A DNA stretch of 30,116 bases from H2-BAC3 sp045863035 (GTDB taxonomy: Bacteria; Bacteroidota; Ignavibacteria; Ignavibacteriales; Ignavibacteriaceae). Each line of letters opens with the position of its first letter. Within the stretch, counting starts at the first letter, position 1. The DNA is taken from the NCBI GenBank assembly GCA_045863035.1, contig BTUV01000029.1:1-30116 (forward strand), in the 5' to 3' direction. The notes beneath the pieces were generated by a model. The model was not told where the DNA came from, made no database searches, and was given only the letters and a program-made list of their open reading frames with translations. This document shows positions 23,372 to 30,116 of this stretch, piece after piece. The translations under genes were made by a program, and so were the position numbers.

Positions 23372-25452
23372 CTTACCACCGCAAACTTTCCGGTTTTAGT
23401 ACCCACCGGGGAATCTATATGATAAATATATACCCCGCTTTCTATGAAGAGACGGTAATCTGTCACCTGGTCCCAGGAGACCACCGCGCCGGTTCCTTCC
23501 GGTACTTCAATGGTTTTTACCAGATCACCCCTTACTGTATATATTCTGATAGTACAGGGATTCGGGATATTTACAAACTGCAGTTGATCGCTTTCACCCG
23601 GCAGCGATGACCCCTCGCCTATGACAAATGGGTTCGGCACAACCAGTACCTTATCTAATGTAGCCAACGGAGGAAGCGTTGCAGTAAATTTTACGATTTT
23701 TTTATTTGCATAAACAGAAGACTCAAGAACCGGTACGGCACCGGTGCTTCCTGTTTCAGTAAAGCGCGCCGCCGGATCAATATTCCATGATGTCCTTCCG
23801 TTATCAAATGCAGTAAGTGCATAATAATAGGAGGAACCGATATCAACGGTTGAATCAATAAAGCGGTATTCACCCGTTGCCGGGTTATATACCGCAGGGT
23901 CTCCTTTCATCACAGCACCAACTGAGTCCCACGGACCTATCGGCAGATAATCAGAGCGGTAAATCTTATACCCGGTCAGATCAGCCACGCCATCATCGGG
24001 GTCAGGAATGCTTTCTTTGGAATTATTCCATACAATTTCGTTAGCAACAAAACCCTCTCTTCCTTTATAAAAATCAACCGTAAAAGCCGGAGCCGGAGGA
24101 GGATCCGGGTGATTAAAGCCGTTTCCTTTTACCTTCTGATCATAGGTGAACTTGGCTTTATCGGCAGAATTCTGGAACAGCCGGAGACCGCCCGCTCCGA
24201 TGATACTTGAGGCAGTGGGGTCAAGAGCTGAATTATAGCTCGCGCCGTCAACTAATTCAGCAACTGCTATGACGATTGAGTCCCCCGGCAGTATATCCCA
24301 CGGACCGAGATTCATCATAGACCACATACGAGAGCGGCGCATATATACGGTATCAGACGGAATCTGAACAAAGTTCTGAGCAGATGAAAGATTTTTAATC
24401 AGTTCATACTGGGCTTCTTCGGTATTCTTATTAGAAAGCGGTCCGCCAAAATCAAATGCATCATCTGCTGCTGAAAACCCATACGACCTGACTGAGGTTG
24501 TCTGATTCGCGGTGTTTCGTGATGAGTAGAGTAACCGTAACCCGACATATCCTGGCGAAAGCCATTCACCTGAAGGGTTTCCGTTGGTAATGCGCCCCTG
24601 AGAATTGGAGAAACCGAAATCGGGCTCAATTTTGCTTGTCCTTAAATAATCAGCCGCTCTGCCCCAGATCATGCGCCGCGTTGCATCATAAAAAAACCAG
24701 GTGTTCCGGGCGCCGGGTGTTTCCTGTGGAAAAAGAATTGTCCATGAACGTGAATTGGCATGAAGGGCATAATTAAACATTGCATAAAACTCAAGCAGTG
24801 TATCAGCAATGGTTGCTACTCTGAGTGTATCTCCCAGAGCCGAAAAATGTGCTTTCAGTTCAGGTGATATATTTTTTATAACATATTCATGAATAACATA
24901 GTTTTCATTGCGTGCGGAGCCGCTCCACTGATGGCTTGAGCGTGTCACTCTCACCGGAAGCTGACGGGTAATACCAAATTCATCCGTATAGAGTTTGTTA
25001 TACTCCCAGGAAGTTTCAATTACCTCCTCTCCTTCAAGCGGACTTGAAACCAGCCAGTAGTTATCTCCGTTCTTATACTTGAAGTTGTGTTTTGTCAGAA
25101 GATATTTTGCACCGGTTTCAGAGGAGATTGTTGCACCGGAGATTGACCAGTCTTCAACAACAAGAACCGAGTCAGCGGTACGTTTTGCGCCTACAATCAG
25201 ACCGCCCGTGAGCATATATGATGGAGCACCGCCGATATTTTCGTTTATCCAGCTTGGTTCAAAGCCGGGCCAGTCAAGTCCGATACCGATTCTTCTCCAA
25301 TTATTAAAACTGGGTCCGCTTTTTCCGTTAAACACGCTCTGCCAGAGCTTGCCGCGGTTAAAGCTGAGTGCCGGAGTTTCTATCTGAGCGTATATATCAG
25401 CAGACAATAATCCGGTAAGTACTGCAATAAATAAGATAATTCTTTGTTTCAT
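23368..25452 (-). CDS. Large exported protein with C-terminal sorting-like domain
   Basis: 694 residues. A signal peptide (about 1-22, ending IYAQ) is present. The N-terminal ~450 residues have no motif I know (many Trp/Gly/Ser, mostly beta). Residues ~455-560 look like a fibronectin type III-like domain (LTGYKIYRSDYLPIGPW). The C-terminal ~85 residues have VVPNPFVIGE, IRIYTVRGDLVKTIEV, ESGVYIYHIDS and GKFAVVR, the layout of a T9SS-type sorting domain, though less canonical than in the 624-residue protein. It lies 5 bp after the TonB receptor and overlaps the PorV-like gene. It may be the surface partner of the receptor, in the position where SusD would be found. Confidence 0.75.
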   Translation of the reverse strand: MKQRIILFIAVLTGLLSADIYAQIETPALSFNRGKLWQSVFNGKSGPSFNNWRRIGIGLDWPGFEPSWINENIGGAPSYMLTGGLIVGAKRTADSVLVVEDWSISGATISSETGAKYLLTKHNFKYKNGDNYWLVSSPLEGEEVIETSWEYNKLYTDEFGITRQLPVRVTRSSHQWSGSARNENYVIHEYVIKNISPELKAHFSALGDTLRVATIADTLLEFYAMFNYALHANSRSWTILFPQETPGARNTWFFYDATRRMIWGRAADYLRTSKIEPDFGFSNSQGRITNGNPSGEWLSPGYVGLRLLYSSRNTANQTTSVRSYGFSAADDAFDFGGPLSNKNTEEAQYELIKNLSSAQNFVQIPSDTVYMRRSRMWSMMNLGPWDILPGDSIVIAVAELVDGASYNSALDPTASSIIGAGGLRLFQNSADKAKFTYDQKVKGNGFNHPDPPPAPAFTVDFYKGREGFVANEIVWNNSKESIPDPDDGVADLTGYKIYRSDYLPIGPWDSVGAVMKGDPAVYNPATGEYRFIDSTVDIGSSYYYALTAFDNGRTSWNIDPAARFTETGSTGAVPVLESSVYANKKIVKFTATLPPLATLDKVLVVPNPFVIGEGSSLPGESDQLQFVNIPNPCTIRIYTVRGDLVKTIEVPEGTGAVVSWDQVTDYRLFIESGVYIYHIDSPVGTKTGKFAVVR

Positions 25453-25457
25453 AATCT

Positions 25458-28400
25458 TTAGAACCCGATTCCTAATGAGAAGAACACCTGACGCGGTATA
25501 TTCTTATATGTCTTAAACGCGGCAATCCGGTAACTGGTAAGTTCAATTTCCGATTTATCAGCCGGATTTTCCATCGTAATACCTTTCTGCACCCAGAAGT
25601 TAAGGTCGGTGCCTGAAAGCGGTGTTAACCACCGGTTATTAAAGAGGTTCATCACTCTCATGCCAAGCAGTATTCTGGTTCCACCGAAGTAGATATCCTT
25701 GTTAAAGCTGAAATCAAATATTGATTCAAGAGGATATCTTCTGTTGTTGCGTATATCCGAAAGGTCGAAAGTAGTTATATAGGTGAAGGGAAGACCTGAC
25801 TGCGCCGAATATGTTAAACTTAACGTTGCGTTTTGAAACGGTTTAAATCCGAACAATCGCACTCCCTCTTCATTCCGCAGCACATATTGAATAATGGCAC
25901 GAAGGGAATGTGTCCTATCGCTTGAGCTGAGGAATTCACCGGTAAAGTTTCTCTGCTCAGCACGGGTATTATCAGGATAAATAAACTCAGAACCATAGTT
26001 GCCGTCGGTTGTCTGCGAAAGTGAATAGCTTATTTTATATCTCCAGTTTTGAACATTAATTTTTTCAATGGAGAATTCAACTCCGACTGACGCGCCAAAT
26101 GCATTATTATCGTATGTCGTATATGGATAGAGCGGTATATCATCCGTTGTATATCCTCTCACGCCCCCCTGCGGGCCAAGACTTCCGGTAAATGAAGCAT
26201 AACGCTGTGTGCCGATCTGGCTGACGCGGTCATTATAATAAAGCACTGCATCAAGCCGTTGAGCGTCATCAATAATCTGCTGAAGACCGAACTCAAAATT
26301 GATACTCTTTTTGAAATCTAAGTTCGGATTTCCGCGCACCAGCCATCCCTGATCGGTTCTCTGTGAGAGCGCCTGCGTGAAGATAGGCATCGAAGCAAAA
26401 TGTCCGTACTGGATTCTGAACGCGGTATTCTCGCCGATCGGAAATGAAACTCCAATTCTGGGCATCAGGATAAACTTGGTTTCGGAAGCAACGGTTTCAG
26501 GATTTCCGTACGGCTGATCAGGTTTGCCCGGACCCCCTTTACCCTGATAGAAGATATTAAACCGGTCTGCCGGAACTTCTTCCTGGAAATTGTATATATC
26601 ACCGCGAAGCCCGAGATTGGCAACCATCCCCTCAAACTCCATCTTATCCTGTATATAAAACGCGGCATTAACCGGGTATGCATGGTAATACTCTGCGTAT
26701 CCTGAACGAATCAGATAGGTATTTGCCGTAAAACTGGAATTCACTGCATGATTAAACAGATCGTAATATACAAATCTGATACCCGATTTCAGGAGATGTG
26801 CCTGACTAATCTGATTAGTGTAATCAAACGAAAAATTAAGAATGCTGTTGCGGGAATCCTGATAATAGTTTGTACTCAGGTTAAACGGACGACGGAAGAG
26901 CGCCGACTCATACCAGGAGCCGTCACGCAGCACCGCTCCACGCGTATCGCCAAGACTGTCTAATCGGTCAACTTCCTGAGTATTACCGACCAGATATTTA
27001 TAAGGCAGTGTGTAGGAGTCATTCTGGTTGGTAAGTGTTGCTTCGAGGAATGATGAATTTGAGATGGTATATACATAGTTAAAACTCTGCGAAACTGTCT
27101 GCTCTGTTCTGACCGGGTCAACCGTTACCAGATATTTGGTTGATGACCCTGCCGGTACAAATGCAATCCCAGCCCAGCGTATATCATCAGAACCTGACCA
27201 GATGCCTCCGGTATAATTCTGATACGAGCTCATCAGTTTGAACTTATGATCGCGGATCGGCGTGTAGGTCAGATTTAATATATAGTTCTGATACACAAGA
27301 TTTCGCTCCGGCGTGGGGAGACGCGTGGGATTCTTCCGGTATTCGCCGGAGAAATAAAACTTGAGAGAGTTCATTTCCTTTCCCAGCGGTCCGCCAAAAC
27401 CAATAAGGTAACGGGTGTATGCCTGCTGACGGTAATCATAAACTCCGAGAGGATTATCATCAGCGGGAGAATGGTTTTTTACCCAGAGGCCATGTGCCCA
27501 GCGGATTTCACGGTCAAGCACTTCATTCCAAGCCGCTGAATCAGCAGCGGTCGCCCCTCCTGATTTCAGCCGGTCAAAAAGCCAGTTATAGCGGTCATTG
27601 CTTCCCACTTTGTCAAGTATGCCGATTTCACGGATAAAGCTTTCTTCATTCCGCTTTGCCCACCAGTTATCAAAACTTCCCCATTTCGTCCATTCGTAAT
27701 TATTCTGTTCATACAAATATTCGCCAAAGTGATACTGCCCGGCCGGACGGTATTCCACTCTGAACTCACCACTCAGTTTCGGAGTGCCCTCTTTTAGTAC
27801 AACCTTTACCACGCCCGCCTGAGCATTGCCATATTCGGCTGAAAATCCGCCTGTGATAAGCTGCATCTGCGAAACACCCAGCGGGTTAACGTCATACTTC
27901 CAGGAGTTATCCGCTTTTTCCGTTCCCGGAGTTCCTGCCGGACCGCCGGTGGAAGTATTAACCTGCTCAACACCGTTAACCTGAAAATTCACTTCATACG
28001 AACCTGATCCGCGCACGGTATAATTGCCTGTCGCAGTCTTCTGGAAACCGGCATTAAGGTCGAGTTGTCCTCTCAGTCCTTCAACCGGTGCTGTTTTAAT
28101 CTGCGCTTCGTTTAGGGATGAACTGGTGGAGGTCTGGTCTTTAATGATTTTGGGTTTTTCCGCCTTTACCACAACCTGCTCAATCTGGATTGTCTCCTCA
28201 GAAAGCTTAATATTTATGGTTGTGGTTCTGTCCACAAATACTTCCACATCGCTGACGGTAATTTTTCCGTAACCCAGCAGACTGGCGCTGAGTTCAACCA
28301 CTCCGGGGGTAACGTTGATGATGGAATACCTTCCGTTTATATCAGTTGCAGCACCGATATTGGTTCCTATTACCAGGACGTTTACGCCAATCAGTTCTTC

Positions 28401-28529
28401 CCCCGTCCGGGCATCTGTAACTTTACCTGAAATTTTACCTTTTTGAGCCAGTGAATAGGCAGGAAAGATGAACAAAAGAAGAAGAAAAATAAGCAGAATT
28501 TTATGCAAGTCAATCAATCTCATGCGCAT
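25458..28529 (-). CDS. TonB-dependent receptor with carboxypeptidase-regulatory-like domain
   Basis: 1023 residues. A signal peptide (about 1-28) precedes KISGKVTDARTGEELIGVNV (about 32-51) through ~110, a CarboxypepD-reg-like domain as in SusC-type receptors. A TonB-box-like segment (IEQVVVKAEK) and a plug (about 130-250, with YTVRGSGSYEVNFQVNGVEQ) follow, then a 22-strand barrel ending VFFSLGIGF. Full length. It should import a large or scarce ligand across the outer membrane using TonB energy. It is first in a seven-gene operon and has no SusD-type lipoprotein beside it. The start at 28529 lacks a good SD. The ligand is unknown; the two glycoside hydrolase-like genes hint at a glycan. Confidence 0.93.
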   Translation of the reverse strand: MRMRLIDLHKILLIFLLLLFIFPAYSLAQKGKISGKVTDARTGEELIGVNVLVIGTNIGAATDINGRYSIINVTPGVVELSASLLGYGKITVSDVEVFVDRTTTINIKLSEETIQIEQVVVKAEKPKIIKDQTSTSSSLNEAQIKTAPVEGLRGQLDLNAGFQKTATGNYTVRGSGSYEVNFQVNGVEQVNTSTGGPAGTPGTEKADNSWKYDVNPLGVSQMQLITGGFSAEYGNAQAGVVKVVLKEGTPKLSGEFRVEYRPAGQYHFGEYLYEQNNYEWTKWGSFDNWWAKRNEESFIREIGILDKVGSNDRYNWLFDRLKSGGATAADSAAWNEVLDREIRWAHGLWVKNHSPADDNPLGVYDYRQQAYTRYLIGFGGPLGKEMNSLKFYFSGEYRKNPTRLPTPERNLVYQNYILNLTYTPIRDHKFKLMSSYQNYTGGIWSGSDDIRWAGIAFVPAGSSTKYLVTVDPVRTEQTVSQSFNYVYTISNSSFLEATLTNQNDSYTLPYKYLVGNTQEVDRLDSLGDTRGAVLRDGSWYESALFRRPFNLSTNYYQDSRNSILNFSFDYTNQISQAHLLKSGIRFVYYDLFNHAVNSSFTANTYLIRSGYAEYYHAYPVNAAFYIQDKMEFEGMVANLGLRGDIYNFQEEVPADRFNIFYQGKGGPGKPDQPYGNPETVASETKFILMPRIGVSFPIGENTAFRIQYGHFASMPIFTQALSQRTDQGWLVRGNPNLDFKKSINFEFGLQQIIDDAQRLDAVLYYNDRVSQIGTQRYASFTGSLGPQGGVRGYTTDDIPLYPYTTYDNNAFGASVGVEFSIEKINVQNWRYKISYSLSQTTDGNYGSEFIYPDNTRAEQRNFTGEFLSSSDRTHSLRAIIQYVLRNEEGVRLFGFKPFQNATLSLTYSAQSGLPFTYITTFDLSDIRNNRRYPLESIFDFSFNKDIYFGGTRILLGMRVMNLFNNRWLTPLSGTDLNFWVQKGITMENPADKSEIELTSYRIAAFKTYKNIPRQVFFSLGIGF

Positions 28530-28709
28530 GACAGTCAGTATGATGTTTGTATGAATATTCCTTTGAAATTTAAGGAGAAGCCGTCAAATAAAAAACGGAA
28601 ACTAAAGGATAAACACTGATTTTAAACATGAGTTTTGATTTCTCAGCAGCCGATTCATGGGTAATTGCTTTATCAATGGATGTAAACGATTGTATATTTG
28701 CGGGATAAA
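28530..28709. other. Divergent spacer between the TonB operon and prmA
   Basis: 180 bp. It should hold promoters for both directions. A -33/-7 candidate for prmA is listed separately. On the minus strand I find only weak -7 matches (TAAATTTC near 28570) without a good -33. No SD precedes the receptor start at the usual distance. Confidence 0.4.
28669..28700 (+). promoter_or_regulatory. Candidate -33/-7 promoter of prmA
   Basis: TTTA (28669-28672), a 20-nt spacer, TATATTTG (28693-28700, a full match to TAnnTTTG). RNA would start about 5 bases before the ATG at 28710, so the message may be nearly leaderless. This argues against the TTG at 28698 as the start. Confidence 0.4.
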
Positions 28710-29573
28710 ATGAAAGAAATCAGTGTGAAAAACATCACCGTCTATACAATCCTCCCTGATAATGAAAATTTTGAAATCATATCGGCTTACCTCTGGGAAC
28801 TGGAGCCGGCAGGAATTGAGGAAGTTGATTCAGGACTCCGCCTCTACTTTGATGCTGACCGGGATCCCGGCAAGGAAACCGTTGAATCAGCCCTTGAGGA
28901 GCTAAAAGCTGCCGGGCAGATAAATGATTATCAAATAATGACACAAATACTTGCAAACCGAAACTGGAATGAGGAATGGGAAAAAAACATCTCCGTAATC
29001 AAAGTTGCTGATGATTTGGTCATCAAACCGACCTTTAAGGACTACACGCCGCAGGGTGACGAGCTGATCCTGACGATTGACCCCAAAATGTCCTTCGGTA
29101 CGGGGGAACATCAGACCACCAAACTAATGCTTCTGGCGCTTAAGAAATACATCAAGGGCGGAGAGAGAGTCCTTGATGCCGGAACCGGTTCGGCAATACT
29201 AGCCATCGGCGCGGTGAAACTCGGAGCCACCTCTGCAATCGCTTTTGACAACGATGACTGGTGTTACGATAACGGAATTGAAAACTGCCGTCTGAATGAA
29301 GTATCTGACAATGTGGAAATACGCACCTGTGAACTGAACGACATACCAGAAATAGATTTCGACCTGATACTTGCCAATATCCAGAAAAACATTCTGGCGC
29401 AGATCGTTGAGGGACTCGCCTCCCGTACGAAATCCGGCGGCTTACTCCTCCTCTCCGGCCTGCTCGGCGATGATGTTGAGGAAGTCACCGCAATATATAT
29501 CAGTCACGGCTTCTCCCTGCTTGAGGTAACCGAAATGCAGGAGTGGAGAATGATAGCGCTGAAAAAGAATTAG
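28710..29573 (+). CDS. prmA: Ribosomal protein L11 methyltransferase
   Basis: 287 residues from the ATG at 28710; a TTG at 28698 is possible but lies inside the promoter. A class I SAM-dependent methyltransferase that trimethylates ribosomal protein L11. The N-terminal ~100 residues form the L11-recognition part. NRNWNEEWEKN and DPKMSFGTGEHQTTKLML mark the family. Motif I is LDAGTGSAILAIGAVKLGA, and LANIQKNIL replaces the NPPY-type catalytic loop as in PrmA. Normal length and no disruption. Confidence 0.94.
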   Translation: MKEISVKNITVYTILPDNENFEIISAYLWELEPAGIEEVDSGLRLYFDADRDPGKETVESALEELKAAGQINDYQIMTQILANRNWNEEWEKNISVIKVADDLVIKPTFKDYTPQGDELILTIDPKMSFGTGEHQTTKLMLLALKKYIKGGERVLDAGTGSAILAIGAVKLGATSAIAFDNDDWCYDNGIENCRLNEVSDNVEIRTCELNDIPEIDFDLILANIQKNILAQIVEGLASRTKSGGLLLLSGLLGDDVEEVTAIYISHGFSLLEVTEMQEWRMIALKKN

Positions 29574-29597
29574 TAATGAGGAGTTAGTAATATATAT

Positions 29598-29613
29598 GAC
29601 CTCCGGGTCTTTT
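29598..29613 (+). terminator. Weak terminator-like hairpin after prmA
   Basis: GACC, TCCG loop, GGTC, then TTTT. The four-base stem is short but is closed by a C-G pair on a UNCG-type tetraloop, which is very stable in RNA. It lies 25 bp after the prmA stop. Confidence 0.3.
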
Positions 29614-29665
29614 GAATTTTGCAGATGATTCAGCATGTTTACTTTTATAAAAAGGACGGTTATTA

Positions 29666-30052
29666 TTGACACTGCATTTTAATAAAACCGGAATGAAAGA
29701 CCGGAGACGTGAACTGAGGGCTAATATGACTCGCAGTGAAGAACCGATGTGGATCTTTTTGCGCAACCGTAATACAAAAAGACAGAAGTTCAGGCGGCAG
29801 TACTCAGTTGATTCGTATATCATTGATTTTTATTGCCCCCCACTGAAGCTGGCTCTGGAAATTGACGGCGATATACATGATTTGGAAGATCAGAAAAAAT
29901 ATGATGCGGAACGACAGAAACACATCGAAGCATTTGGCATCAGATTTCTACGGATAAAGAATGAAGATATTATCAATGATATGGATAGGGTGATGAAGAA
30001 GGTGGAGGATATAATTACTTCACTTTTAACAGAGAAAGAAACCTCACCCTAA
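29666..30052 (+). CDS. DUF559-type (Vsr-like) endonuclease-domain protein
   Basis: 128 residues. It shows the pattern RRRELRANMTRSEEPMWIFL, KFRRQYSV, YIIDFYCPPLKLALEIDG and IRFLRIKNEDI, typical of the DUF559 family, whose fold is that of Vsr/restriction-type nucleases. The D in IIDFYC and the E-x-D in LALEIDG would be the metal-binding residues. The start is TTG at 29666, 9 nt after AAAGGA; the ATG at 29693 has no SD and is an alternative. The gene stands alone between prmA and a hairpin repeat. The biological role of these proteins is not established. Confidence 0.85.
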   Translation: MTLHFNKTGMKDRRRELRANMTRSEEPMWIFLRNRNTKRQKFRRQYSVDSYIIDFYCPPLKLALEIDGDIHDLEDQKKYDAERQKHIEAFGIRFLRIKNEDIINDMDRVMKKVEDIITSLLTEKETSP

Positions 30053-30054
30053 AT

Positions 30055-30083
30055 CCCTCTCCTTAAAAAGGAGAGGGACTTTT
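30055..30083. repeat. Perfect 10-bp hairpin repeat after the DUF559 gene
   Basis: CCCTCTCCTT (30055-30064), AAA, AAGGAGAGGG (30068-30077), then ACTTTT. The stem is perfect and the T-run makes it a workable terminator for the DUF559 gene. Such CCCTCTCC/GGAGAGGG palindromes are, from memory, dispersed in many genomes and often lie near DUF559 genes. The window ends in another CCCCTCTCC, perhaps the start of a second copy. Confidence 0.7.
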
Positions 30084-30116
30084 AAACACAAATTCAAAGT
30101 GATCACTCCCCTCTCC

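Overview
The window looks like draft sequence from a member of the FCB group, most likely Ignavibacteria/Chlorobi-like or a close relative of Bacteroidota. This rests on a type IX secretion (T9SS) sorting tail with the YPNPFNP...T.IRFSLP signature (gene ending at 17938), a PorV/PorQ-type outer-membrane protein, a TonB-dependent receptor with a carboxypeptidase-regulatory-like N-terminal domain, menaquinone genes, and several candidate promoters of the -33/-7 type (TTTG, 20 nt, TAnnTTTG). A run of exactly 100 N (15831-15930) inside a tandem-repeat array shows that the sequence is a scaffolded assembly. I ran no search; all family names come from motifs read by eye.

Layout. (1) 1-536: noncoding, AT-rich, with degenerate repeats. 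(2) 537-3609, minus strand: menF then menD, overlapping, which make menaquinone precursors. (3) 3610-3961: divergent spacer with three inverted repeats and a candidate sigma-54 promoter. (4) 3962-10810, plus strand: a respiratory/signalling block. It holds a membrane-anchored, apparently non-lipoylated H-protein-like domain, a HybA/NrfC-type four-cluster ferredoxin, a HybB/NrfD-type quinone-reactive membrane subunit, a Cys-rich orphan protein, a histidine kinase with haem-c-like motifs in its periplasmic domain, an NtrC-type sigma-54 activator, and an archaemetzincin. No hydrogenase, molybdoenzyme or multihaem catalytic subunit is present. (5) 10811-11065: long imperfect inverted repeat. (6) 11066-15246, minus strand: rsgA (apparently lacking a canonical start codon), a FadL/OmpP1-like outer-membrane protein, and two low-complexity lipoproteins. 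(7) 15337-16201: repeat-rich spacer with a 23/50-bp minisatellite and the assembly gap. (8) 16258-17886: DedA/YqaA-type membrane protein and a two-TM potassium channel with an RCK domain, convergent with no gap. (9) 17938-28529, minus strand: a tightly packed seven-gene outer-membrane operon (TonB receptor, large exported protein, PorV-like protein, two beta-barrels, two GHL10-type glycoside hydrolase-like proteins). It resembles a glycan-scavenging locus without SusD. (10) 28710-30116, plus strand: prmA, a DUF559-type endonuclease-like gene and a perfect hairpin repeat.

How the parts may fit together (inference). The men genes make the quinone that the HybB/NrfD-like subunit at 5391 would use. 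The kinase/activator pair downstream probably senses redox state or a haem ligand in the periplasm and switches on the quinone-linked module through sigma-54. Two sigma-54-like promoters and a shared upstream motif, one set before the module and one before the kinase, support this wiring. The minus-strand operon at 17938-28529 is an independent envelope system in which exported glycosidase-like proteins, a T9SS-type carrier and a TonB receptor would act on one extracellular or envelope glycan.
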